A stretch of 64,000 nucleotides of DNA. Source: Streptococcus pseudopneumoniae (GTDB lineage Bacteria; Bacillota; Bacilli; Lactobacillales; Streptococcaceae). A model generated the notes under the pieces. It made no database searches. It was not told the origin of the DNA and saw nothing but the letters and a program-made list of their open reading frames with translations. Positions 1 to 11,442 of this stretch are shown one piece after another. Within the stretch, counting starts at the first letter, position 1; every line of letters begins with the position of its first letter. The stretch covers positions 36,385 through 100,384 of the forward strand of contig NZ_JWAJ01000077.1 of NCBI RefSeq assembly GCF_001068775.1, written 5' to 3'. Both the position numbers and the translations under genes were made by a program.

Positions 1-261
1 CAAACTTTCTCTGTAGCTAAGGACTATCACAAGTTGATTTCCCAGAGTTTAGAGATTTTAAATCCGGGAGGTATGATTATTGCTAGCACCAATGCTGCTA
101 ATGTTTCCCGTCAAAAATTTATAGAACAAATCGACAAAGGATTCGCAGGAAGAAAATATCAGGTTCTTCAAAAGTATGGACTTCCAGCAGACTTTGTCTA
201 CAATGAAAAAGATGAAAGTAGTAATTACCTCAAGGTGATTAGCATGAAGGTAACTAAATGA
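1..261 (+). CDS. Class I SAM-dependent (rRNA) methyltransferase, C-terminal end (partial)
   Basis: The frame is open from the first base and ends in TAA at 261, so the N-terminus lies outside the window. The visible 86 residues include [13 protein letters not shown], typical of the late strand region of class I Rossmann methyltransferases, where the product strand follows a 'L.pgG.l...t' turn. The tail resembles the RlmI/YccW-like rRNA cytosine methyltransferases. In pneumococci a gene of this kind precedes aroD, which agrees with the ATGA overlap with the next gene here. The SAM-binding motif is not visible, so the substrate is inferred. Confidence 0.7.
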   Translation, partial: QTFSVAKDYHKLISQSLEILNPGGMIIASTNAANVSRQKFIEQIDKGFAGRKYQVLQKYGLPADFVYNEKDESSNYLKVISMKVTK

Positions 262-935
262 AATTAGTCGTTTCAGTAATGCCAAAGAGTTTGGAAGAGG
301 CGCAAGGAATCGATGCCATGCGGTATATTGATGCTGATATCATTGAGTGGCGTGCCGATTTTCTACCAAAGGAAGCTATTTTACAGGTGGCGCCTGCCAT
401 TTTTGAAAAGTTTGCAGGTCGCGAACTTCTCTTTACCTTGCGCACTCGTGCTGAAGGAGGAGAGATTGACCTGTCATCGGAAGACTATGTTCAGATCATC
501 AAGGATGTGGCCCAACTCTATCAACCTGAATACCTTGATTTTGAGTATTTTGCTCACAAGGATGTTTTTGAGCAGATGCTAGATTTTCCAAATTTGGTTT
601 TGAGTTACCATAATTTCCAGGAAACTCCAGATAATATGATGGAAATTTTGTCAGAACTAACTAGCCTAACTCCGAAAGTAGTTAAGGTATCTGTAATGGC
701 ACATACAGCACAAGATGTATTAGACCTCATGAATTTCACACGAGGATTTAAAACTCTCAACCCTGAACAAGAATATGTAACTATTTCTATGGGCAAAGTG
801 GGTAAGGTATCTCGTATCACTTCAGATGTAACGGGTTCAAGTTGGTCATTTGCAAGTTTAGATGCAGCAAGTGCCCCAGGACAAATCTCACTCTCCAATA
901 TGGTAAAAATTCGGGAGATTTTGAATGAAGATTAA
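258..935 (+). CDS. aroD: 3-dehydroquinate dehydratase, type I
   Basis: 225 aa. Catalyses the third shikimate-pathway step, 3-dehydroquinate to 3-dehydroshikimate, through a Schiff-base lysine. The protein begins [15 protein letters not shown] and contains DIIEWRADF (the E-W-R-D substrate-binding strand of type I enzymes) and [14 protein letters not shown] with the expected Schiff-base Lys. The C-terminal APGQISL loop, which closes over the substrate, is present. Length is normal for the family. It overlaps the upstream methyltransferase by 4 bp and aroE by 11 bp, showing tight translational coupling in the aromatic operon. Confidence 0.95.
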   Translation: MKLVVSVMPKSLEEAQGIDAMRYIDADIIEWRADFLPKEAILQVAPAIFEKFAGRELLFTLRTRAEGGEIDLSSEDYVQIIKDVAQLYQPEYLDFEYFAHKDVFEQMLDFPNLVLSYHNFQETPDNMMEILSELTSLTPKVVKVSVMAHTAQDVLDLMNFTRGFKTLNPEQEYVTISMGKVGKVSRITSDVTGSSWSFASLDAASAPGQISLSNMVKIREILNED

Positions 936-1782
936 TGGCTACACACGTCTGGCAGCTGTGGTCGCAAATCCTATCAAACATTCCATTTCTCCTTTCATTC
1001 ATAATAGTGCTTTTGAGGCAACAGATACAAACGGTGTCTATCTAGCCTGGGAGGTTGAAGCGACTGACTTGGCAGAAACAGTTGCAAATATTCGTCGCTA
1101 TCAGATGTATGGAATCAATCTTTCTATGCCCTACAAGGAGCAAGTGATTCCTTATCTGGACCAGTTGAGTGAGGAAGCTTGTCTTATTGGTGCAGTTAAT
1201 ACAGTTGTGAATCGAGAGGGAACTTTAATCGGATATAACACAGATGGCAAGGGATTTTTTAAGAGCTTGCCTTCTTTTAAAATATCTGGGAAAAAAATGG
1301 TATTGTTAGGAGCAGGCGGTGCAGCCAAGGCAATTTTGGCGCAGGCAATCTTGGATGGAGTCAGTCAAGTTTCTGTCTCTGTACGTTCGGCTTCAATAGA
1401 AAAAACAAGACCTTACTTAGAAAAACTACAAAATGAAACAGGGTTTAAAGTAGATTTATTTGCTTTAGAAGATGTTTCTGAACTGCAAGCAAGGATTACT
1501 GATTCGGATTTACTGGTAAATGCGACCAGTGTTGGCATGGATGGAGTATCTCTGCCAATCCCAGCAAGTGTCGTTTTACCAGAGAAGCTTTTGGTAGCTG
1601 ATGTGATTTATCAACCCTTTGAGACACCATTTTTAAATTGGGCAAGAAACCAGGGCAATCATGCTGTTAATGGCTTGGGCATGTTGCTTTACCAAGCCGC
1701 TGAAGCTTTTCAGTTATGGACCGGAAAGGAAATGCCAACCGATCAAATCTGGGAATTACTAAAACAAAAGTATCAAAAATGA
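925..1782 (+). CDS. aroE: Shikimate dehydrogenase
   Basis: 285 aa, NADPH-dependent reduction of 3-dehydroshikimate to shikimate. The N-terminal substrate domain has [16 protein letters not shown] (SxS shikimate-binding motif) and [10 protein letters not shown] with the catalytic Lys. VNTVVNREG and YNTDGKGF follow in the expected order. The nucleotide-binding domain starts at [11 protein letters not shown], and NATSVGM marks the cofactor clamp. The ATG lies inside the end of aroD. It is followed by 16 bp with a GGAG ribosome binding site for aroB, so it belongs to the same transcript. Confidence 0.95.
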   Translation: MKINGYTRLAAVVANPIKHSISPFIHNSAFEATDTNGVYLAWEVEATDLAETVANIRRYQMYGINLSMPYKEQVIPYLDQLSEEACLIGAVNTVVNREGTLIGYNTDGKGFFKSLPSFKISGKKMVLLGAGGAAKAILAQAILDGVSQVSVSVRSASIEKTRPYLEKLQNETGFKVDLFALEDVSELQARITDSDLLVNATSVGMDGVSLPIPASVVLPEKLLVADVIYQPFETPFLNWARNQGNHAVNGLGMLLYQAAEAFQLWTGKEMPTDQIWELLKQKYQK

Positions 1783-1798
1783 AAAAAGGAGAACTGCG

Positions 1799-2866
1799 AT
1801 GAAAATCAGAATAGACCTTCCCCACCATCCTTATGATATTCAGATTGAAAAAGGATGCCTGTCTCAAGCAGGAAAATGGTTGAGGAAACTTTGGCAACCG
1901 CAAAAAGTCGTTATCATTACGGATAACCATGTGGCTTCTCTCTATGCAGAAAAGGTCAAATTGAGTTTGGAGGATGCTGGCTTTCAAGTGGCAGTTTTTG
2001 ACTTTTTAGAGGGCGAAGAACGAAAAAATCTGACTACAGTTCAAAAAGTCTATGAATTTCTAGTTAAGCAAGACTTGACTCGCAGTGATGGCATCGTTGC
2101 ACTCGGTGGTGGAGTGGTCGGAGACTTAGCTGGTTTTGTAGCCTCAACCTATATGCGAGGTATTCACTTTGTTCAAATTCCGACTAGCTTGACAGCTCAA
2201 GTTGACTCTTCAATCGGGGGTAAGACAGGAGTGAATACTCCTTTTGCCAAGAATATGGTGGGAACTTTTGCCCAGCCAGATGGTGTTTTGATTGACCCAA
2301 ACGTTCTTGAAACCTTAGGGAAGAGAGAATTGATTGAAGGAATGGGTGAAGTCATCAAGTATGGCTTAATTGAAGATCCAGAACTATGGGACTTATTATC
2401 TGAAATGGATGGTTCTGTAGAGAGTATTTTGGAGCATTCAGAAAGTTTGATTGAGCATTCTTGCCAGGTGAAGCGAAAGATGGTGGTTGAGGATGAATTG
2501 GACAATGGCATTCGTCTGTATCTCAACTTTGGTCATACAATCGGCCATGCTATTGAAGCAACTGCTGGTTATGGACGTGTCATGCATGGTGAGGCAGTAG
2601 CGATGGGAATGGTTCAGGTTTCTAAGGTAGCAGAACAAAAAGGCCTTATGCCAGCTGGAATCACTCAGTCTATCAGAGAAATGTGTCAAAAATTTGGCCT
2701 TCCTGTTGATTATGAAAACTGGGATCTTGATAAGCTTTATCAGGCTTTGATTCATGATAAAAAAGCGCGTGGCAACACTATGAAATTAGTCCTGGTACCA
2801 GAACTTGGTTCAGCAAGGATTCACCCAGTTTCTCTCGAAGAAATGAAAGATTACTTAGTAAAATAA
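1799..2866 (+). CDS. aroB: 3-dehydroquinate synthase
   Basis: 355 aa. Converts DAHP to 3-dehydroquinate using NAD and a divalent metal. The NAD-binding glycine-rich stretch [19 protein letters not shown], the phosphate-binding [19 protein letters not shown] region and the metal-ligand segment [11 protein letters not shown] with HGEAVAMGM are all visible in the correct order. An AAAAAGGAGA ribosome binding site precedes the ATG. It lies between aroE and aroC, as in pneumococci. No aroF/G-type DAHP synthase, which would supply the substrate, lies in this window. Confidence 0.95.
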   Translation: MKIRIDLPHHPYDIQIEKGCLSQAGKWLRKLWQPQKVVIITDNHVASLYAEKVKLSLEDAGFQVAVFDFLEGEERKNLTTVQKVYEFLVKQDLTRSDGIVALGGGVVGDLAGFVASTYMRGIHFVQIPTSLTAQVDSSIGGKTGVNTPFAKNMVGTFAQPDGVLIDPNVLETLGKRELIEGMGEVIKYGLIEDPELWDLLSEMDGSVESILEHSESLIEHSCQVKRKMVVEDELDNGIRLYLNFGHTIGHAIEATAGYGRVMHGEAVAMGMVQVSKVAEQKGLMPAGITQSIREMCQKFGLPVDYENWDLDKLYQALIHDKKARGNTMKLVLVPELGSARIHPVSLEEMKDYLVK

Positions 2867-2875
2867 GGAGAATGT

Positions 2876-4042
2876 ATGAGATATTTAACAGCAGGAGAAT
2901 CACATGGTCCTCGTCTGACAGCAATTATTGAAGGAATTCCAGCAGGACTGCCTTTGACTGCAGAAGATATCAATGAGGATCTTAAACGTCGCCAGGGTGG
3001 ATACGGACGTGGTGGTCGTATGAAGATTGAAAGTGATCAAGTTGTCTTTACTTCTGGTGTTCGCCACGGGAAGACGACAGGGGCTCCTATTACCATGGAT
3101 GTCATTAACAAAGACCATCAAAAATGGCTAGATATCATGTCTGCTGAGGATATTGAGGATAAACTTAAAAGTAAACGAAAAATCACACATCCTCGCCCAG
3201 GTCACGCAGATTTAGTTGGCGGGATTAAATACCGTTTTGATGATTTGCGAAATTCTTTGGAACGTTCATCTGCTCGTGAAACAACTATGCGGGTTGCAGT
3301 TGGAGCAGTAGCCAAGCGGCTTTTAGCTGAGCTTAATATCGAAATTGCCAACCATGTTGTTGTTTTTGGTGGCAAGGAAATCGATGTTCCAGAAAACTTA
3401 ACAGTCGCAGAGATTAAAAAACTGGCTGCCCAGTCAGAGGTTTCTATTGTCAACCAAGAACGTGAGCAGGAGATTAAGGACTATATTGACCAAGTCAAGA
3501 GAGATGGTGATACCATCGGTGGGTTGGTAGAAACGGTTGTTGGAGGAGTTCCAGTTGGTCTTGGTTCCTATGTCCAATGGGATAGAAAGCTAGATGCAAG
3601 ATTAGCTCAAGCAGTTGTTTCAATCAACGCCTTTAAGGGTGTGGAGTTTGGACTTGGTTTTAAAGCAGGTTATCTCAAGGGCAGCCAAGTCATGGATGAA
3701 ATTCTCTGGTCACAAGAAGATGGCTATACTCGTCGTACTAATAATCTCGGAGGTTTCGAAGGTGGTATGACCAATGGCCAACCGATTATTGTCCGTGGGG
3801 TCATGAAACCAATTCCGACTCTCTATAAGCCATTAATGAGTGTCGATATTGAAACCCATGAGCCTTATAAGGCAACGGTGGAGAGAAGTGATCCAACCGC
3901 TCTTCCAGCAGCAGGTGTTGTTATGGAAGCAGTCGTAGCAACAGTCTTGGCTCAAGAAATTTTAGAGAAATTCTCCTCTGATAATCTGGAAGAATTAAAA
4001 GAAGCTGTTGCAAAACATCGAGAGTATACAAAGAATTATTAA
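2876..4042 (+). CDS. aroC: Chorismate synthase
   Basis: 388 aa. The last common step, EPSP to chorismate, needing reduced FMN. Signatures are [18 protein letters not shown] at the N-terminus, [22 protein letters not shown]-like [15 protein letters not shown], and [16 protein letters not shown] (the FMN- and substrate-binding core). The C-terminal half carries [17 protein letters not shown] and [13 protein letters not shown]. Length matches bifunctional-free bacterial enzymes of Firmicutes. It follows aroB by 9 bp with a TAAGGAG ribosome binding site and is followed 9 bp later by tyrA. Confidence 0.96.
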   Translation: MRYLTAGESHGPRLTAIIEGIPAGLPLTAEDINEDLKRRQGGYGRGGRMKIESDQVVFTSGVRHGKTTGAPITMDVINKDHQKWLDIMSAEDIEDKLKSKRKITHPRPGHADLVGGIKYRFDDLRNSLERSSARETTMRVAVGAVAKRLLAELNIEIANHVVVFGGKEIDVPENLTVAEIKKLAAQSEVSIVNQEREQEIKDYIDQVKRDGDTIGGLVETVVGGVPVGLGSYVQWDRKLDARLAQAVVSINAFKGVEFGLGFKAGYLKGSQVMDEILWSQEDGYTRRTNNLGGFEGGMTNGQPIIVRGVMKPIPTLYKPLMSVDIETHEPYKATVERSDPTALPAAGVVMEAVVATVLAQEILEKFSSDNLEELKEAVAKHREYTKNY

Positions 4043-4051
4043 GGAGTTCTT

Positions 4052-5155
4052 ATGGCAAAAACCATCTATATCGCAGGACTAGGTTTGATTGGTGCTTCCA
4101 TGGCACTCGGAATCAAGCGGGATCATCCTGATTATGAAATTTTAGGATACAATCGTAGTCAAGCGTCTAGAGATATTGCTTTGGAGCGAGGAATGATTGA
4201 TCGTGCGACGGATGATTTTGCTAGTTTTGCTCCACTTGCAGATGTTATTATCCTCAGCTTACCAATCAAGCAAACCATTGCCTTTATTAAGGAATTGGCC
4301 AACTTGGACTTGAAAGAAGGTGTCATTATTTCCGATGCTGGATCGACCAAGTCAGCTATCGTGGCTACAGCTGAGAAGTGTTTTGCTGATAAGTCCGTTC
4401 GCTTTGTTGGAGCTCATCCCATGGCAGGGAGTCATAAGACAGGAGCGGCTTCTGCCGATGTTAATCTTTTTGAAAATGCCTACTATATCTTTACGCCTTC
4501 GAGCCTAACGACTCCAGATACGCTTGAAGAAATGAAAGACCTACTTTCAGGACTCCATGCTCGTTTCATCGAAATCGATGCTGAAGAGCATGACCGAGTG
4601 ACTTCTCAGATTAGCCATTTTCCGCATATCTTAGCATCAGGCCTGATGGAACAAACTGCAAGTTATGCTGAAGAGCATGAAATGGCGCGACGCTTTGCGG
4701 CCGGTGGATTTCGAGATATGACTCGGATTGCCGAAAGTGAGCCAGGCATGTGGACTTCTATCCTCTTATCCAATCGGGATACCATTATTGACCGCATCGA
4801 GGATTTTAAGGAACGTTTGGATGAGATTGGACAAGCTATCAGTAAGGGTGATGAAAGCCAAATCTGGAATTTTTTCAATCAAGCGCGTGAGCAACGTCAA
4901 GCTATGGAAATCCATAAACGCGGAGGAGTAGATAGCTCATTTGACCTTTATGTAGATGTTCCCGATGAGGAAGATGTGATTTTACGCATCTTGGAATTGC
5001 TAAGAGGAACTTCCTTGGTCAATATCCATATCAACGAGGAAAACCGAGAAGATATTCACGGAATTCTGCAAATTTCCTTTAAGAATGCTCAGGATTTAAA
5101 ACGTGCTGAGCAAGTCATTACAGAAAATACTGACTACACAGTCATTATTAAATAA
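4052..5155 (+). CDS. tyrA: Prephenate dehydrogenase with C-terminal ACT domain
   Basis: 367 aa. Oxidative decarboxylation of prephenate to 4-hydroxyphenylpyruvate for tyrosine. The NAD-binding start [12 protein letters not shown] is at residues 8-20. The catalytic region includes [12 protein letters not shown] and [15 protein letters not shown] with the conserved His. From about residue 298 an ACT regulatory fold begins ([17 protein letters not shown] ... ILQISF), which in this family senses tyrosine. It sits between aroC and the ylbF-like gene. Tyrosine feedback is inferred from the ACT domain. Confidence 0.94.
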   Translation: MAKTIYIAGLGLIGASMALGIKRDHPDYEILGYNRSQASRDIALERGMIDRATDDFASFAPLADVIILSLPIKQTIAFIKELANLDLKEGVIISDAGSTKSAIVATAEKCFADKSVRFVGAHPMAGSHKTGAASADVNLFENAYYIFTPSSLTTPDTLEEMKDLLSGLHARFIEIDAEEHDRVTSQISHFPHILASGLMEQTASYAEEHEMARRFAAGGFRDMTRIAESEPGMWTSILLSNRDTIIDRIEDFKERLDEIGQAISKGDESQIWNFFNQAREQRQAMEIHKRGGVDSSFDLYVDVPDEEDVILRILELLRGTSLVNIHINEENREDIHGILQISFKNAQDLKRAEQVITENTDYTVIIK

Positions 5156-5166
5156 GGAGGACAATT

Positions 5167-7343
<2,177 letters not shown>

Positions 7344-7347
<4 letters not shown>

Positions 7348-8192
7348 AAATTGCCTATCTAGGACCCAAAGGATCTTTTTCGCACCATGTTGTGCAGACG
7401 GCTTTTCCACATGAGGAACTAGAGCCTTTTTCAAATATTACGGACGTTATCAAGGCCTATGAACAAGGTTTGGTAGACTATTCAGTGGTGCCAGTCGAAA
7501 ATTCTATTGAAGGTAGTGTTCATGAGACCCTAGACTATCTTTTCCATCAGGCTCGCATTCAAGCTGTGGCAGAGATTGTTCAGCCAATCCACCAACAATT
7601 GATGGCAGTGCCAGGGCAATCTAAAATTGAGAAAATCTTTTCTCACCCACAAGCATTGGCACAAGGGAAGAAATTTATTGACGAGCATTACCCAGACGCT
7701 CAATTAGAAGTAACGGCAAGTACAGCCTATGCTGCTCGGTACGTTTCCGAACATCCAGATCAGCCTTTTGCGGCCATTGCTCCAAAAAGTTCTGCAGAGG
7801 AATATGTTCTAGAACTTATCGCTCAAGATATTCAAGAAATGGAAGCTAACTTTACTCGCTTTTGGGTTTTGGGGCCTAACTTACCACAAATTCCTTTGAA
7901 AGCAAGTTCTGAAAAGATGAGCCTAGCAGTAACCTTGCCAGACAATTTACCTGGTGCACTTTACAAGGCACTCTCGACCTTTGCTTGGCGAGGGATTGAC
8001 TTAACCAAGATAGAAAGTCGTCCCCTAAAAACAGCCTTGGGCGAATACTTTTTTATCATTGATGTCGCTTATACTGATAAAGAACTGGTCTACTTTGCTC
8101 AAAAAGAACTAGAAACGATTGGAATCCAGTATAAAGTACTAGGTGCTTATCCTATCTATACCATACAGGATAAAGGAAAGGAGAAGGAATGA
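7344..8192 (+). CDS. pheA: Prephenate dehydratase
   Basis: 282 aa. Prephenate to phenylpyruvate for phenylalanine. It begins KIAYLGPKGSFSHHVVQTAF, the family N-terminus, and has VVPVENSIEGSVHETLD, the substrate-binding region, and an ANFTRFWVLG segment containing the catalytic TRF. An ACT domain follows from about residue 195 (LPGALYKALSTFAWRGIDL ... ESRP), giving phenylalanine feedback by family analogy. It overlaps aroK and the LCP gene by 4 bp at each end. Confidence 0.95.
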
Positions 8193-9499
8193 CTAGAGAG
8201 AATCCTTTGACACACCATGAAAAACTGAGATATGACTATCTTTTGAAAAACATTCATTATTTGAATGAGAAAGAAAAGAGAGAATTTGACTTTTTGCAAG
8301 CTAAGTTAGAAGGTCAAAAAGATTCAGCAGAAGTTTTCAATCCAGAAGCCAAAGAACAACTTCTTTCAGACTCTGGTATCGACCTGCCAACCTATGCTAA
8401 TCGTAGTCGTTCTAGTCGCCGTAGTAGTGGAGATCAACTGGAAACGAAGATTCCAAAAGCTAAGAAGCAAAAGAAAAAAAGAGGTTTTCGTTTTAAACGC
8501 TTATTTGCTTGGTTAGGGATGATATTGCTTTGTGTAGCAGTAGGAATGATCTTCATGTTCCTAAAGGGCTTCCAGTCTGCTAACTCTAATAATCCTAAGG
8601 ATGCCAAAGCGGCTCAAGTTGAAGTTTTTAACGGTCAAGATACACGAGATGGTGTTAATATTCTGATTTTGGGTACGGATGGCCGTATTGGACAGAATAG
8701 TGCAGAAACACGGACAGATTCCATTATGGTTTTGAATGTAAGTGGCAAAGATAAAAAATTGAAGCTCGTTAGCTTTATGCGTGATAATTTGGTCTATATT
8801 GATGGGTATAGCCAAGTCATCAATGGTCAAAAACAGACCGACCATAAATTAAACTTGGCCTATGAATTAGGGGAACAAGAAGGTAAACAAGGAGCTGAAA
8901 TGGTCCGCAAGGTGCTCAAGGATAATTTTGATCTAGACATAAAATATTATGCCCTTGTCGATTTCCAAGCCTTTGCGACAGCCATTGATACGCTTTTCCC
9001 TGATGGTGTGACTATTGATGCTCAGTTTTCAACTCTAAATGGGGTTCCAGTTACAGAAGCGACTGTAGGAGATGACTTGCATGCAACGGAAACTGAGTCA
9101 CCGACTCAAACCATTCGAGTTGGAAAACAACAGATGAATGGTTCGACTCTTCTGAACTATGCACGTTTCCGTGATGATGATGAAGGGGATTATGGCCGTA
9201 CTCGTAGACAACAGCAGGTCATGATAGCTGTCTTGCAGCAGATTAAGGATCCTACAAAACTTTTCACAGGCTCAGAAGCACTCGGGAAAGTTTTCGCCAT
9301 GACCTCTACAAACCTTCCATATACTTTCTTATTGACCAATGGCTTATCAGTCCTTGAAGGAGGTCAGAATGGTATTGAAAGATTGACAGTTCCAGAACTT
9401 GGAGACTGGGTAGACGACTTTGACGTATACGGTGGTCAATCACTTCGAGTAGATCAAAAAGCTTACCAAAATAAACTGGCCCAGATGGGATTTAGATAA
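8189..9499 (+). CDS. psr: LytR-CpsA-Psr (LCP) family cell-wall glycopolymer ligase
   Basis: 436 aa. LCP proteins transfer teichoic acid or capsule polymers from lipid carriers to peptidoglycan at the outer membrane face. An N-terminal cytoplasmic basic region (about residues 1-105) precedes one TM helix (about 109-130, AWLGMILLCVAVGMIFMFLK). The extracellular LCP domain has ILILGTDGR, TRTDSIMVL and SFMRDNLV, followed by YARFRDDDEGDYGRTRRQQQ, the Arg/Asp-rich pyrophosphate-binding region. It closes the aroA transcript and sits next to teichoic acid genes. The Psr paralogue name rests on the same position in pneumococci. Confidence 0.88.
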   Translation: MTRENPLTHHEKLRYDYLLKNIHYLNEKEKREFDFLQAKLEGQKDSAEVFNPEAKEQLLSDSGIDLPTYANRSRSSRRSSGDQLETKIPKAKKQKKKRGFRFKRLFAWLGMILLCVAVGMIFMFLKGFQSANSNNPKDAKAAQVEVFNGQDTRDGVNILILGTDGRIGQNSAETRTDSIMVLNVSGKDKKLKLVSFMRDNLVYIDGYSQVINGQKQTDHKLNLAYELGEQEGKQGAEMVRKVLKDNFDLDIKYYALVDFQAFATAIDTLFPDGVTIDAQFSTLNGVPVTEATVGDDLHATETESPTQTIRVGKQQMNGSTLLNYARFRDDDEGDYGRTRRQQQVMIAVLQQIKDPTKLFTGSEALGKVFAMTSTNLPYTFLLTNGLSVLEGGQNGIERLTVPELGDWVDDFDVYGGQSLRVDQKAYQNKLAQMGFR

Positions 9500-9510
9500 A
9501 ATGTAAAATG

Positions 9511-9562
9511 AATCAGAGCTTGAGGTACCTATGAAAATGGTTATCTTGGGCTTTGATTTTTT
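9511..9562 (+). terminator. Intrinsic terminator after the LCP gene
   Basis: A long imperfect stem starts at AATCAGAGCTTGAGG and returns as CTTGGGCTTTGATT, and is followed by a run of six T. It separates the aromatic operon from the LicD cluster. Confidence 0.7.
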
Positions 9563-9594
9563 ACATGGTCAGATGGATTTATAAACTATTTTTA

Positions 9595-9603
9595 TGGTAT
9601 AAT
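9595..9603 (+). promoter_or_regulatory. Extended -10 promoter for the licD/teichoic acid cluster
   Basis: TG-G-TATAAT lies 36 bp upstream of the chosen licD start at 9640. Its position shows that the longer open frame beginning at 9553 cannot be the natural start. Confidence 0.6.
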
Positions 9604-9639
9604 AGAATGATGTATTCTATAGAAGAGGAAGAGAATGAG

Positions 9640-10485
9640 ATGAGTGATTTAGAGGCAATTCAAGTTCGTAGCCTAGAGATGGCTGAATATTTTGTCGCCT
9701 TTTGTAAAGAACACAATTTACTCTGTTATTTGTGTGGTGGAGGAGCTATTGGCGCTCTACGAAATAAAGGTTTTATCCCTTGGGATGATGATTTAGACTT
9801 CTTTATGCCCCGCAAGGATTATGAAAAATTAGCAGAGCTATGGCCTCGTTATGCGGATGAGCGTTACTTCCTATCAAAAAGTGATAGAGACTTTGTTGAT
9901 CGCAACCTCTTTATCACTATTCGAGACAAGTCAACAACTTGCATAAAGCCGTACCAGCAGGATTTGGACCTCCCACACGGCTTGGCTTTGGATGTTCTTC
10001 CCTTGGACTACTACCCTAAAAATCCAGCAGAGCGCAAGAAACAGGTCCACTGGGCTTTGATTTATTCTCTATTTTGTGCACAAACCATTCCAGAAAAACA
10101 TGGAGCTCTCATGAAGTGGGGCAGCACGATTTTATTAGGATTAACTCCTAAAGCCCTTCGCTATCGTATCTGGAAAAAGGCTGAGAAAGAAATGACCAAG
10201 TATGGACCAGCTGAAAGTGATGGCATCACAGAGTTATGCTCAGGTCCAGGTTACATGAAGAAGAAATACCCAATTCAAGCCTTTGAAGACAACATTTTCT
10301 TTCCTTTCGAAGGAACAGAAATGCCTATTCCAGTTGGTTATGATGCCTATCTCAGCACAGCTTTTGGTGACTACATGACACCACCACCAGCTGACAAGCA
10401 AGTGCCTCACCACGATGCCATAATAGCAGATATGGATAAGAGTTATAGAGAATATATGGGAGAATACAATGCAAGAAAAAATTAG
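9640..10485 (+). CDS. LicD family phosphotransferase (LicD3-like)
   Basis: 281 aa. LicD proteins attach phosphorylcholine, or another phospho-ligand, to teichoic acid sugars from a CDP-activated donor at the cytoplasmic side. Diagnostic is GGGAIGALRNKGFIPWDDD followed by LDFFMPRKDYEKL, the nucleotidyltransferase-type Asp cluster. ALDVLPLDYYP and a C-terminal GDYMTPPPADKQVPHH follow, as in the family. The ATG at 9640 is preceded by AGAGGAAG and lies downstream of the promoter. It resembles the pneumococcal gene after psr called licD3. The exact acceptor is inferred. Confidence 0.85.
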   Translation: MSDLEAIQVRSLEMAEYFVAFCKEHNLLCYLCGGGAIGALRNKGFIPWDDDLDFFMPRKDYEKLAELWPRYADERYFLSKSDRDFVDRNLFITIRDKSTTCIKPYQQDLDLPHGLALDVLPLDYYPKNPAERKKQVHWALIYSLFCAQTIPEKHGALMKWGSTILLGLTPKALRYRIWKKAEKEMTKYGPAESDGITELCSGPGYMKKKYPIQAFEDNIFFPFEGTEMPIPVGYDAYLSTAFGDYMTPPPADKQVPHHDAIIADMDKSYREYMGEYNARKN

Positions 10486-11434
10486 TATCATTGTTCCAGT
10501 CTATAATGTGGAGGCTTATTTGGAACGATGTGTTGAGTCGATTTTAAAACAGACATATAGTAATCTTGAGATACTGCTTGTCAATGACGGTTCGACTGAT
10601 AAGAGTGGTGAACTATGTGATCAACTTGCGCTGAGAGATCAACGAATTCGGGTTATTCATAAGGAAAATGGTGGTTTGTCTGATGCTCGAAATAGAGGAA
10701 TTGATGAAGCAAGTTCAGATTTAATTGGCTTTATTGATAGCGATGATTATATTGATAAAGATATGTATGAAACTCTCTACCGTCATTTAAGAGAGTCAAA
10801 TTCAGATTTGTCAATGTGTGGCCACTACGATGTCTTTCATCAGATTCCTGAAAAACAAGTTTCAGAGATTAAAACTTGGGAACTTTCTTCAGAAGAAGCC
10901 ATAAAAATGGTCATGGAAGCAAAGATTTTATCTGTGACTGCTGTTAATAAATTATATAAAAAAGAACTCTTTAATCATCTAAGATTTGAAGTTGGAAAAA
11001 TTGCTGAAGATGCTTTTATTATGATTCGTTTGCTGGATCAGTGTCAGAAGGTTGTTGCGACCAATGAGAAGAAGTATTATTATGTTCATCGCGAAAATAG
11101 TATTACTACACAAAAATTCTCATTAAAATTTTTAAATGTGATTGAAGCTTATGAGCAAAATGCGAATATAATAAGGGAACACTATCCCGCTCTTGCTGAT
11201 GTTGCAACGATGCGTTTAAATTGGGCCTATTTCTATGTTTTGGATAGATTGTTGATTGATTCTGATTTTAAAGATAAACTACTGGAAGATAAATTGATAC
11301 ATTACCTAAAACAGAATAGAGTGAATATTTTAAGAGATGCTAGATTTACCAATGCTAGAAAAATAAGTTTTCTAGCTCTACTATTCAGCAGAAAACTCTA
11401 CACTAAGATTTTACTTCGTCAACATAGCCGTTAG
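10469..11434 (+). CDS. Family 2 glycosyltransferase
   Basis: 321 aa with a GT-A fold at residues 1-110: ISIIVPVYNVEAYLERCVE, LLVNDGSTDKSGELCD and NGGLSDARNRGIDEA, then the metal-binding IDSDDYI. It acts on nucleotide sugars at the inner membrane face, and in this context probably adds one sugar of the teichoic acid repeat. No membrane helix is obvious. The ATG has GGGAG 6 bp upstream and overlaps licD by 17 bp. The donor sugar cannot be read from the sequence. Confidence 0.88.
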   Translation: MQEKISIIVPVYNVEAYLERCVESILKQTYSNLEILLVNDGSTDKSGELCDQLALRDQRIRVIHKENGGLSDARNRGIDEASSDLIGFIDSDDYIDKDMYETLYRHLRESNSDLSMCGHYDVFHQIPEKQVSEIKTWELSSEEAIKMVMEAKILSVTAVNKLYKKELFNHLRFEVGKIAEDAFIMIRLLDQCQKVVATNEKKYYYVHRENSITTQKFSLKFLNVIEAYEQNANIIREHYPALADVATMRLNWAYFYVLDRLLIDSDFKDKLLEDKLIHYLKQNRVNILRDARFTNARKISFLALLFSRKLYTKILLRQHSR

Positions 11435-11442
11435 GAGAGAAA

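Noticed and set aside
9553..9639. N-terminal extension of the first LicD protein
   Set aside because: The -10 element at 9598-9603 lies inside it and there is a better ribosome binding site before 9640.
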